From Brevundimonas sp. UBA5936 (GTDB taxonomy: Bacteria; Pseudomonadota; Alphaproteobacteria; Caulobacterales; Caulobacteraceae): 64,000 nt of DNA. The notes under the pieces are model-generated. The model was not told the DNA's origin. It saw only the letters and a program-made list of their open reading frames with translations, and did not search any database. Every line of letters begins with the position of its first letter. Positions within the stretch are counted from its first letter, which is position 1. Made by a program: the position numbers and the translations under genes. Positions 26,052 through 32,812 of the stretch are shown piece after piece. The stretch lies in assembly GCA_002430835.1 (NCBI GenBank), contig DJDA01000045.1, forward strand, positions 3,054 through 67,053, written 5' to 3'.

Positions 26052-26665
26052 GCGGCGTCCTTCAGCAGGCCTTCCTGCAGCAGGGCGGTCCTTACAGACG
26101 CATGGGCGCCCATGCGCGACATGAAGTCGTACAGGCGCGGCCAGCCCTGAAGGCTGAAGCCGATGAAGCTCGTCCAGTTCAGCACGACGAACAGATAGAT
26201 GTCCGCCACGCTCATCTGGTCTCCGAGCAGGTAGGGGCTTTCCTGTCCGAGCATCTGTTCGACCTCGCCGAGGCGTCGTTTGAGCAGGGCCTCGGCGGGC
26301 GCCCGGCGTTCGTCCTGCGCCTCGCCGTGGAAGAAGGGCGAGAAGGCCTTGTGAAGCTCGGAAGAGATGAAGCTCAGGGCCTCCTGCAGACGCACGCGAT
26401 CCCAACTTCCGGCGGCGGGCGCCAGACGATCGGGCTGCAGGTCGGCCAGATACTGAAGCACCGCCGGGTTCTCGGTGATGACCCGACCGTTCTTGAGTTC
26501 CAGAGCCGGCACATAGCCGCGGGGATTGACGGCGCGATAGTCGCGACCGTCCTCGGTCAGGCCCGCGTCGGTATCGACCCTGATCGCCTCGAACGTCTGG
26601 CCGAGTTCGATGAGGACGATCCGGGAGGCGAGCGAACACGCTCCCGGCTTGAAGTAGAGGCGCAT
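26048..26665 (-). CDS. Glutathione S-transferase
   Basis: From ATG 26665 (preceded by AGGAG about eight bases away) the product has 205 residues: thioredoxin-like domain with MRLYFKPGACSLASRIVLIE and VPALELKNGRVITENPAVLQYLA (the cis-Pro and Glu-Asn-like glutathione site), then an all-helical domain. It resembles the beta-class alphaproteobacterial GSTs that often carry a conserved Cys (C10 in PGACSL). It leads the GST-NTF2-tautomerase operon, divergent from hxlR-type regulator, suggesting detoxification of an electrophile or aromatic compound. Confidence 0.9.
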   Translation of the reverse strand: MRLYFKPGACSLASRIVLIELGQTFEAIRVDTDAGLTEDGRDYRAVNPRGYVPALELKNGRVITENPAVLQYLADLQPDRLAPAAGSWDRVRLQEALSFISSELHKAFSPFFHGEAQDERRAPAEALLKRRLGEVEQMLGQESPYLLGDQMSVADIYLFVVLNWTSFIGFSLQGWPRLYDFMSRMGAHASVRTALLQEGLLKDAA

Positions 26666-26708
26666 GGAAAAGCTCCTGTCTGAAGAGAGGGCAGACCTAG
26701 GCGTCGAG

Positions 26709-26740
26709 GTTTCCATTGCCAATGAAGTTTCCAATGGTTA
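26709..26740. promoter_or_regulatory. Candidate operator between HxlR regulator and GST operon
   Basis: CCATTG (26713-26718) and CAATGG (26732-26737) form an inverted repeat; within it ATTGCCAAT is itself dyad-like and TTTCCA is directly repeated. It sits mid-gap between two divergent genes, the usual place for an HxlR-type operator. Inferred only. Confidence 0.4.
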
Positions 26741-26782
26741 TCGCATTATGGAGTTTCTTCCCGGTAACCGGCGGCCTTCGAC

Positions 26783-27151
26783 ATGACCCTCAAGATGCGC
26801 AAGAACCGCAGCGCGCCGCCGCCGGAACGATGCGACCTGACCGAATGCATGGCGGTGATCTCGGGAGCCTGGGCGGCGAATGTGATCTGGCATCTGCGCG
26901 AAGGCCCGCGGCGGTTCAGCGAGCTTCGCGCCGATATCCCGCCCGTATCCGCCAAGGTGCTGTCCCAGCGCCTGCGCGAGTTGCAGACGCGGGGCGTTCT
27001 GGATCGACGGGTCGTGCCGACCTCGCCGCCTTCGGTCGAATACGCCCTGACGGCGCTGGGCGGCGAACTGATCCCGGCGCTGACGGCCATCGTCGAGGTC
27101 GGCCATCGCCTGAAGGCGGTGGCGAAGGATGCACGGAAAGACGCCGACTGA
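26783..27151 (+). CDS. HxlR-family transcriptional regulator
   Basis: The 122-residue winged-helix protein has the HxlR pattern: RCDLTECMAVISGAWAANVIWHL (with a Cys at about residue 17 and 22), GPRRFSELRADIPPVSAKVLSQRLRELQTRG, and the wing LDRRVVPTSPPSVEYALTALG. Members are often sensors of reactive quinones, aldehydes or redox through a conserved Cys. Its divergence from the GST-NTF2-tautomerase operon suggests it represses that operon. It precedes the aminopeptidase gene after 122 bases. Confidence 0.9.
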   Translation: MTLKMRKNRSAPPPERCDLTECMAVISGAWAANVIWHLREGPRRFSELRADIPPVSAKVLSQRLRELQTRGVLDRRVVPTSPPSVEYALTALGGELIPALTAIVEVGHRLKAVAKDARKDAD

Positions 27152-27282
27152 AGCGCGGACACGCAGAATCCGCTTCGCTTTTGAACTGCTTGTCTGAAGG
27201 TCGGGGCGAAAAAGCATGAACGCGGCGGATGGGCTGGAAAGCCGCCTTCTCGCGCCGGACGAGAAGGGTATAAGTGCGACCC

Positions 27283-29106
27283 ATGCGCCAGACATTCGAC
27301 GAAACCACCGATCCGTCCTTCGGGGCCAAGCACCTGCCTCTGCTTCGCGCCGAGATGGCCAAGCAGGGCCTCGACGGCCTGCTGGTCCCGCATGAGGACG
27401 AGCATCAGAACGAATACCTGCCCGACGCCAATGAGCGGCTGGCCTGGGTCAGCGGCTTCACCGGCTCGGCCGGGGCGGGCGTGGTGCTGAAGGATCGCGC
27501 GGCGGTCTTCGTCGACGGCCGTTATACGGTGCAAGCCAAGGCCCAGACGGACGAGGCCCTGTTCGAGCGCCAGCCGCTGAACAAACTTGCCGACTGGCTG
27601 GCGGCTGTGCCGTCGGGTTCGATGATCGGCTATGACCCGCGTCTGCACAGCCCCGATGCGCTGGCGAGCCTGCGCGCGGCGGTCGAGAAGGCCGGGGGGA
27701 CGCTGAAGGCGGTCGAGGCCAATCCGATCGACCTGGCCTGGGGCGACGCTCGCCCGGCTCAGCCGCAGGCGCCGGTGGTTCCGCATGAGGACCGCTATTC
27801 CGGCGAGGACGCCGCGTCGAAGCGCGCCCGCATCGGCAAGGCCATCGCCGACGCCGGGGCCGAGGCCGCCGTGCTGACGGCGCCGTCGTCGCTGGCCTGG
27901 CTGTTCAATATTCGCGGCGGCGATGTGATCCGCACGCCGCTGCCGCTGGGTCAGGCGGTGGTGAAGGCGGACGGGACGGCGAGCGTCTTCCTCGACCCGG
28001 CCAAGGTGACGAACGAACTGCCCGGCTGGTTGGGCGACGCCGTGACGCTGGAGGCGCCCGAGGCGCTGCCCGGCGCGCTGGACGCCCTGTCGGGCCGCAA
28101 GGTGATGATTGATCCGGCCGTGTCCTCGGCCTGGTATTTCGACCGACTGGAAGCGGCGGGCGCGAGCATCGTGCGCGGCATGGACCCCTGCGCCCTGCCG
28201 CGCGCCCAGAAGAACGCCGTCGAGATCGAGGGCAGCCGCCAGGCGCACATCCGCGACGGCGCGGCCCTGACCCGGTTCCTGCACTGGGTCGATACGGTCG
28301 CGCAGAAGACCCTGCCGGACGAGCGGGCGGTGGTCGAGGCGCTGGAGGGCTTCCGCGAGGCGACAGGGATGCTGAAGGATCTGTCCTTCGACACCATCGC
28401 CGGGGTCGGACCGAACGGCGCTTTGCCGCACTACAAGCCGGTCGGGGCCAAGATCCGCCCGATGGAGACGGGCAGTCTGCTGCTGGTGGACGGCGGTGGT
28501 CAGTATCTGGACGGGACCACGGATGTGACCCGCACCATGGCCATCGGCGAGGGCACGGCCGATCAGCGCCGGATGTTCACCCTAGTCCTGAAGGGCCACA
28601 TCGCCATGGCGGTGATCCGCTTCCCGGCCGGGACCAGCGGGCGCCAGCTGGACGCCATTGCGCGCCAGCCGCTGTGGAACGCGGGCTTCGACTTCGACCA
28701 CGGCACGGGCCACGGTGTGGGCTCCTATCTGGGCGTGCATGAGGGGCCGCAGCGCATCGCCGGCTGGGGCACGGATCAACCGCTGCTGACCGGCATGATC
28801 CTGTCGAATGAGCCGGGCTATTACCGCGAAGGCGAGTGGGGCATCCGCATCGAGACGCTGCAGGTCGTCACGGCCTCGGCCCAGGTTCCGGGCGGCGAGC
28901 GGCCGATGCACGGGTTTGAGCAGTTGACGCTGGCGCCGCTGGATCGCCGTCTGATCGACGTGGCGCTGCTGACGGCGGATGAGCGGGCTTACGTGGACGC
29001 CTATCACGCCGAGGTTCTCGCCAAGGTCGGGCCTCTGCTGGCCGACGGCGTGCAGAAGGACGAGGCGGCGCTGGCGTGGCTGAAGACGCAGACGGCGCCG
29101 CTCTGA
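27283..29106 (+). CDS. Xaa-Pro aminopeptidase (aminopeptidase P family)
   Basis: Cuts the N-terminal residue ahead of Pro. The 607-residue protein has the three-part architecture of the long (eukaryote-like) aminopeptidase P: N-terminal pita-lid domains and a C-terminal metallopeptidase M24B domain with the dimetal ligands in LLLVDGGGQYLDGTTDVTRT (Asp, Asp), HGTGHGVGSYLGVHE (His) and NEPGYY ... GIRIE (Glu, Glu). ATG 27283 is chosen, giving MRQTFDE; an in-frame GTG at 27274 is closer to GAGAAGGG and is a real alternative that would add three residues. Four bases separate its stop from lrgA. Confidence 0.92.
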   Translation: MRQTFDETTDPSFGAKHLPLLRAEMAKQGLDGLLVPHEDEHQNEYLPDANERLAWVSGFTGSAGAGVVLKDRAAVFVDGRYTVQAKAQTDEALFERQPLNKLADWLAAVPSGSMIGYDPRLHSPDALASLRAAVEKAGGTLKAVEANPIDLAWGDARPAQPQAPVVPHEDRYSGEDAASKRARIGKAIADAGAEAAVLTAPSSLAWLFNIRGGDVIRTPLPLGQAVVKADGTASVFLDPAKVTNELPGWLGDAVTLEAPEALPGALDALSGRKVMIDPAVSSAWYFDRLEAAGASIVRGMDPCALPRAQKNAVEIEGSRQAHIRDGAALTRFLHWVDTVAQKTLPDERAVVEALEGFREATGMLKDLSFDTIAGVGPNGALPHYKPVGAKIRPMETGSLLLVDGGGQYLDGTTDVTRTMAIGEGTADQRRMFTLVLKGHIAMAVIRFPAGTSGRQLDAIARQPLWNAGFDFDHGTGHGVGSYLGVHEGPQRIAGWGTDQPLLTGMILSNEPGYYREGEWGIRIETLQVVTASAQVPGGERPMHGFEQLTLAPLDRRLIDVALLTADERAYVDAYHAEVLAKVGPLLADGVQKDEAALAWLKTQTAPL

Positions 29107-29110
29107 TCCG

Positions 29111-29476
29111 ATGATCGGCGCCATCGCCCTGCTGCTCGTCTGCCAGTTGGCGGGCGAGGTCATCCACCGGCTGACGGGCCTGCCCCTGCCGGGGTCGGTG
29201 ATCGGCATGGTGCTGCTGCTGGCGTGGCTGGCCCTTGTTCCGAGGGAGCGGCTGACGCTGACGCAGGTGACGGGCTGGCTGACGGCGCATCTGTCGATCA
29301 TGTTCGTGCCCGCCGCCGTTGGGGTGATGGAGGAGGGGGCGATCCTGTCGCGCCATGGTCTCGGCATTATCGTGGCGGTGGCGGTCTCGACCCTGCTGAC
29401 GCTGGCGATGACGGCGCTGGTGTTCCGCGCCGTGGCGGGGCGCGAGCCAGAGGCAGATAGCGAGGAGGCGTCGTGA
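29111..29476 (+). CDS. lrgA: CidA/LrgA family membrane protein
   Basis: The 121-residue protein has four hydrophobic segments and the LrgA pattern: LLVCQLAGEVIHRLTGLPLPGSVIGMVLLLA (the GxxIGM turn), FVPAAVGVMEEGA. LrgA/CidA proteins were described as holin/antiholin-like and, more recently in some bacteria, as part of pyruvate transport with LrgB. It overlaps lrgB by four bases (GTGA). Confidence 0.9.
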   Translation: MIGAIALLLVCQLAGEVIHRLTGLPLPGSVIGMVLLLAWLALVPRERLTLTQVTGWLTAHLSIMFVPAAVGVMEEGAILSRHGLGIIVAVAVSTLLTLAMTALVFRAVAGREPEADSEEAS

Positions 29477-30165
29477 GCGACCTGATCGCGACGCCTTTGC
29501 TGTGGCTGGCGGTGACGCTGGTGGTGTTCGAGGCGGCGGACGTGCTGTCTCGGCGCAGCGGGCGCCATCCGCTGTGCCATCCGGTGCTGCTGGCGACGCC
29601 GGTGCTGATCGGGGTGCTGCTGGCGACGAAGACGCCCTACGCCACATACGCCGAGGCGACGCAGGTGCTGGGCTTCCTGCTGGGACCGGCGGTGGTGGGG
29701 CTGGCCGTGCCGATCTGGGCGCAGCGGGCGACGATCCGGCGGCTGGCGAAACCTCTGGCCTGCGCCCTGCTGGCGGGAGCCGTAACGGCCATCGTCAGCG
29801 CCGTGGGCATCGTCTGGCTGTTCGGGGCGCCGGTCGAGATCATGGCTTCCATCGCGCCGCGCGCCACGACGACGCCGGTGGGCATGGCGGTGGCCTCTCA
29901 GCTGGGCGGCATACCGGCGCTGGCGGCGGTGATCGTGCTGATGTCGGGGGTGTTCGGAGCGATGACGGCGACGCCGCTGCTGAACCTGCTGAAGATCAGG
30001 GACTGGCGGGCGCGGGGCTTTGCGGTCGGGGTGTCCGCGCACGGCTTCGGCGCGGCGCGGGCGTTTCAGGTGGACCAGACGGCGGGCGCCTTCGCCAGTC
30101 TGGGCATGGCGCTGAACGCCGTGGCGACGGCGACGATCCTGTCGGTTGTGGCCAGTTTGCTGTGA
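29473..30165 (+). CDS. lrgB: LrgB/CidB family membrane protein
   Basis: The 230-residue inner-membrane partner of LrgA shows the LrgB pattern: RRSGRHPLCHPVLLATPVLIGVLLA, FLLGPAVVGLAVPIW, SIAPRATTTPVGMAVASQLGG and HGFGAARAFQ. Start codon GTG 29473 overlaps the lrgA stop, showing coupling. Together they form a lrgAB unit after aminopeptidase P. No lytSR-type regulator lies nearby in the window. Confidence 0.9.
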   Translation: MSDLIATPLLWLAVTLVVFEAADVLSRRSGRHPLCHPVLLATPVLIGVLLATKTPYATYAEATQVLGFLLGPAVVGLAVPIWAQRATIRRLAKPLACALLAGAVTAIVSAVGIVWLFGAPVEIMASIAPRATTTPVGMAVASQLGGIPALAAVIVLMSGVFGAMTATPLLNLLKIRDWRARGFAVGVSAHGFGAARAFQVDQTAGAFASLGMALNAVATATILSVVASLL

Positions 30166-30170
30166 TCCAT

Positions 30171-30278
30171 CCGCTCATCCCGGCGGAGGCCGGGACCCAG
30201 TAAGAGCCCCGCGCTCCGCACATGAACAATATGCTTGAAGCCAAAGCACTGGGTCCCGGCCTCCGCCGGGATGAGCGG
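30171..30278. repeat. 108-nt palindromic element, family B, copy 1
   Basis: Arms 30171-30200 and 30249-30278 are a perfect 30-base inverted repeat starting CCGCTCATCCCGGCGG and ending GACCCAG. The 48-base interior, including AAGAGCC, CGCGCTCC and TTGAAGCCAAA, is itself shared with the copy at 31446-31553, and both copies are 108 bases long. Confidence 0.92.
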
Positions 30279-30380
30279 GGAAGTGAGGGGCGCGCCCCTT
30301 GAAATAAGGCCATACGGCGCCCATCTGAAGAGCGTCGGCGGATGCGCCGCCGACCCCCTCACATCAGAAGGAATGCGCGG

Positions 30381-31364
30381 ATGAAGATGCGCAAGCTGGG
30401 CCGTAACGGCCCTGAGGTCTCGGCCGTCGGTCTGGGCTGCATGGGCATGAGCGCCTTTTACGGCGCAGCGGACGAGGCCCAATCCATTGCGGTGATCCAC
30501 CGCGCGCTCGACCTGGGCGTCAGCCTGTTCGATACGGCCGAGATGTACGGCCCCCACACTAATGAAGTCCTGCTGGGCAAGGCGCTGAAGGAGCGCCGTG
30601 ACGAGGCCTTCATCGCCACCAAGTTCGGCATCAATCGCCAGCCGGACGGCTCGGCCGTCACCGACGGCTCGCCCGCCAACGTGCGCCGCGCGGTCGAGGG
30701 CAGTCTCAGCCGCCTGGGCGTCGACCACATCGACCTCTATTACCAGCACCGCATCGACCCCAATACGCCGATCGAGGAGACGGTCGGGGCGATGGCCGAG
30801 CTGGTGAAGGAGGGCAAGGTCCGCTTTCTAGGCCTGTCCGAGGCTGCGCCCGCCACCCTGCGCCGCGCCCATGCCGAGCATCCGATCACGGCCTTGCAGA
30901 CCGAGTATTCGCTGTGGAGCCGCGACCCGGAGGACGAACTGCTGGGCGTGGTGCGTGAGTTGGGCATCGGCTTCGTGCCTTACAGCCCGTTGGGCCGGGG
31001 CTTCCTGTCGGGGGAGATCAAGTCGATCGACGACCTGGCGCCGGACGATTTCCGCCGGACGAACCCGCGCTTTGCAGGCGACAACTTCCAGAAGAACCTC
31101 GATCTGGTCGATGCGGTCGGCGCCATCGCGGCGGACAAGGGGGTGACGGCGGCGCAACTGGCCCTGGCCTGGGTGCTGGCGCAGGGGGACGATCTGGTTC
31201 CCATCCCCGGCACGCGCCGGATCACGACGCTGGAGCAGAACGCGGCAGCGGCGGATATCGTACTGACGCCGGATGATCTGGCGCGGATCGAAGCCGTCTT
31301 CCCGCGCGGAGCGGCGGCGGGCGAGCGGTATGCGCCCGGCGGCATGAGCTCGCTGAACCGCTGA
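30381..31364 (+). CDS. Aldo/keto reductase
   Basis: From ATG 30381 (with AGAAGGA upstream) the product has 327 residues, an NADPH-dependent TIM-barrel reductase. The catalytic tetrad is complete: Asp51, Tyr56, Lys81 and His123 (SLFDTAEMYGPHTNE, ATKFG, YYQHRID). IPGTRRITTLEQN is the cofactor-binding end. It resembles the YajO/IolS branch; the substrate is unknown. A near-identical pair of 108-nt palindromic elements brackets it, and a terminator follows at 31369-31405. Confidence 0.92.
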   Translation: MKMRKLGRNGPEVSAVGLGCMGMSAFYGAADEAQSIAVIHRALDLGVSLFDTAEMYGPHTNEVLLGKALKERRDEAFIATKFGINRQPDGSAVTDGSPANVRRAVEGSLSRLGVDHIDLYYQHRIDPNTPIEETVGAMAELVKEGKVRFLGLSEAAPATLRRAHAEHPITALQTEYSLWSRDPEDELLGVVRELGIGFVPYSPLGRGFLSGEIKSIDDLAPDDFRRTNPRFAGDNFQKNLDLVDAVGAIAADKGVTAAQLALAWVLAQGDDLVPIPGTRRITTLEQNAAAADIVLTPDDLARIEAVFPRGAAAGERYAPGGMSSLNR

Positions 31365-31368
31365 TGTG

Positions 31369-31405
31369 AAAACGCCTCCCTCGCGATCGCGGGGGAGGCG
31401 TCTTT
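31369..31405 (+). terminator. Rho-independent terminator after the aldo/keto reductase gene
   Basis: ACGCCTCCC and GGGAGGCGT form a stem around TCGCGATCGCGG, followed by CTTTC; a few bases after the stop. Confidence 0.85.
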
Positions 31406-31445
31406 CATAGCTGGATTGATGTTGAGCGTTGATTGCGACCTAGCT

Positions 31446-31553
31446 CCGCTCGTCCCGGCGGACGCCGGGATCCAGCAAGAGCCACGCGCTCCACAACTGA
31501 CCAATGGGGTTGAAGCCAAATCACTGGATCCCGGCGTCCGCCGGGATGAACGG
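31446..31553. repeat. 108-nt palindromic element, family B, copy 2
   Basis: Arms 31446-31475 and 31524-31553 match as an inverted repeat at 28 of 30 positions (starting CCGCTCGTCCCGGCGGAC and ending GGATCCAG). The interior has the same order of short blocks as copy 1, AAGAGCC, CGCGCTCC, TTGAAGCCAAA, so the element, not just the arms, is repeated. Confidence 0.92.
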
Positions 31554-31592
31554 GAGTGAAGGGGCGCGAGCGCCACTCAACGCCAATCAAGT

Positions 31593-32015
31593 CTACTGAA
31601 CGCGGGTCCAGGTCTGGGTCTTGCACAGGGGGGCGACGATGCAGCCGCGCAGGCGCAGGGTGTTGTCGTTGGTCAGGGTGATGGTGCCGCGATAGGTGCC
31701 GCCGTCTTCGGGGTTATAGACCGAGCCGCCGCGCCATTCGGTCGGGCCGCCGGTGAAGCCCGACAGCATCCGCAGGCCACGCAGGGGGCGGGTCCGCAAG
31801 GACTCGTCCTTGTTGCGGGCGTCGCGCACGTTCGGATCGGCGCGGATATGGCTGGAGGTGACGAGGACGCCGCACAGGGCCTGGCCGCAACGCTCGATGC
31901 GGACCTGACCGCCGTTGGTCGGGGTCTGCCACAGGCCGGTCGGGTCGCTGGCGAGGGCCGGAGAAGCGAGGGCGGCGGCTGCGACGGCGAGCGCCGTCAG
32001 GACGGAGGTCTTCAT
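31593..32015 (-). CDS. DUF2147 family exported protein
   Basis: From ATG 32015 the product has 140 residues: signal peptide (MKTSVLTALAVAAAALASPALA, cleavage near residue 22), then DPTGLWQTPTNGGQVRIERCGQALCGVLVTS and a strand-rich lipocalin-like body with four Cys (RCGQALC and RGCIVAPLC) that probably make two disulfides. DUF2147 proteins are periplasmic and of unknown function. A palindrome sits ahead of the start. Confidence 0.85.
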   Translation of the reverse strand: MKTSVLTALAVAAAALASPALASDPTGLWQTPTNGGQVRIERCGQALCGVLVTSSHIRADPNVRDARNKDESLRTRPLRGLRMLSGFTGGPTEWRGGSVYNPEDGGTYRGTITLTNDNTLRLRGCIVAPLCKTQTWTRVQ

Positions 32016-32122
32016 CGGCGTTTTCCTTCTGACGGATCGTTGAGGCGATCCCTTGGACGAAGGATGATCCGGGGTTCGGTCTGAAACAAGGCCGAAATTG
32101 TGAACTTCACTCAACGATTACA

Positions 32123-32135
32123 TGACCTTAGGTCA
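32123..32135. promoter_or_regulatory. Perfect palindrome upstream of the DUF2147 gene
   Basis: TGACCT and AGGTCA flank a single base (TGACCTTAGGTCA), a perfect 6+1+6 dyad in the 182-base gap between the DUF2147 and exonuclease genes. A regulator-binding site is likely from its form and position; the factor is unknown. Confidence 0.45.
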
Positions 32136-32197
32136 AGTTGACCGCGCTGCGGGCGCCTAAGGCGATGGATTCGGGCGTCTTTTGCGGGAGGCATCGG

Positions 32198-32812
32198 TCA
32201 GCCGCCGCGCGGGCGGCGGGGGCGGGTTCCGGCGTTGGAGCAGGGGGTGTAGCCGTCGCGCCAGATGCGGCCGGGCGTCAGGCGGCTGGCGTCGGCCAGT
32301 GCGCGGCAGTCGGCCGCCTGATGCACTTGAGCCGCCGCCAGGGCCACGGAGGCGCAGGCGAAGGCGTCCTCGGCCGCGTCGTGGTGGCGGAAGGCGACGC
32401 CCAGTTCGGCGCAGACGTTGTTCAGCTTGTGCGAGGGGAACTCAGGCCAGCTGATCTGGGCCAGCTTGACGGTGCAGAGGTAGTCGAACTCGGGATAGGT
32501 CAGGCCGTAGTGGTCGCAGGTGTTGCGGATGACGCTGACGTCGAAGGCAGCGTTGTGGGCCAGCACCGTGCGGCCTTCGAGACGCGGGGCGATGGCGGCC
32601 AGGACGGCGGGGAATTCCTCGGCGTCCTCCACCTGTTCGGGGCCGATGCCGTGGAAGGCGATGTTGAAGCTGGCGAAGCGCATCCCCGGCGGGCGGATGT
32701 AGTGGTGCTCGACGGATTCGATGACGCCGTCGTTGATCCAGGCCAGGCCGATGGAGCAGGGGCTGGCCCGCTGCTCATTGGCGGTTTCGAAGTCGATGGC
32801 GACGGCGTGCAT
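32198..32812 (-). CDS. DnaQ-like DEDDh 3'-5' exonuclease
   Basis: From ATG 32812 the product has 204 residues. AIDFETANEQRASPCSIG carries the first metal ligands (Asp7, Glu9), LAHNAAFDVSVI the second Asp, and HHDAAEDAFACA the catalytic His with the last Asp of the DEDDh set. A Cys-containing basic tail (about 170-204) follows. The ATG shares one base with the ligA stop (TGATG), showing translational coupling to NAD+-dependent DNA ligase; this suggests a repair or replication-maintenance role, inferred. Confidence 0.88.
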   Translation of the reverse strand: MHAVAIDFETANEQRASPCSIGLAWINDGVIESVEHHYIRPPGMRFASFNIAFHGIGPEQVEDAEEFPAVLAAIAPRLEGRTVLAHNAAFDVSVIRNTCDHYGLTYPEFDYLCTVKLAQISWPEFPSHKLNNVCAELGVAFRHHDAAEDAFACASVALAAAQVHQAADCRALADASRLTPGRIWRDGYTPCSNAGTRPRRPRGG

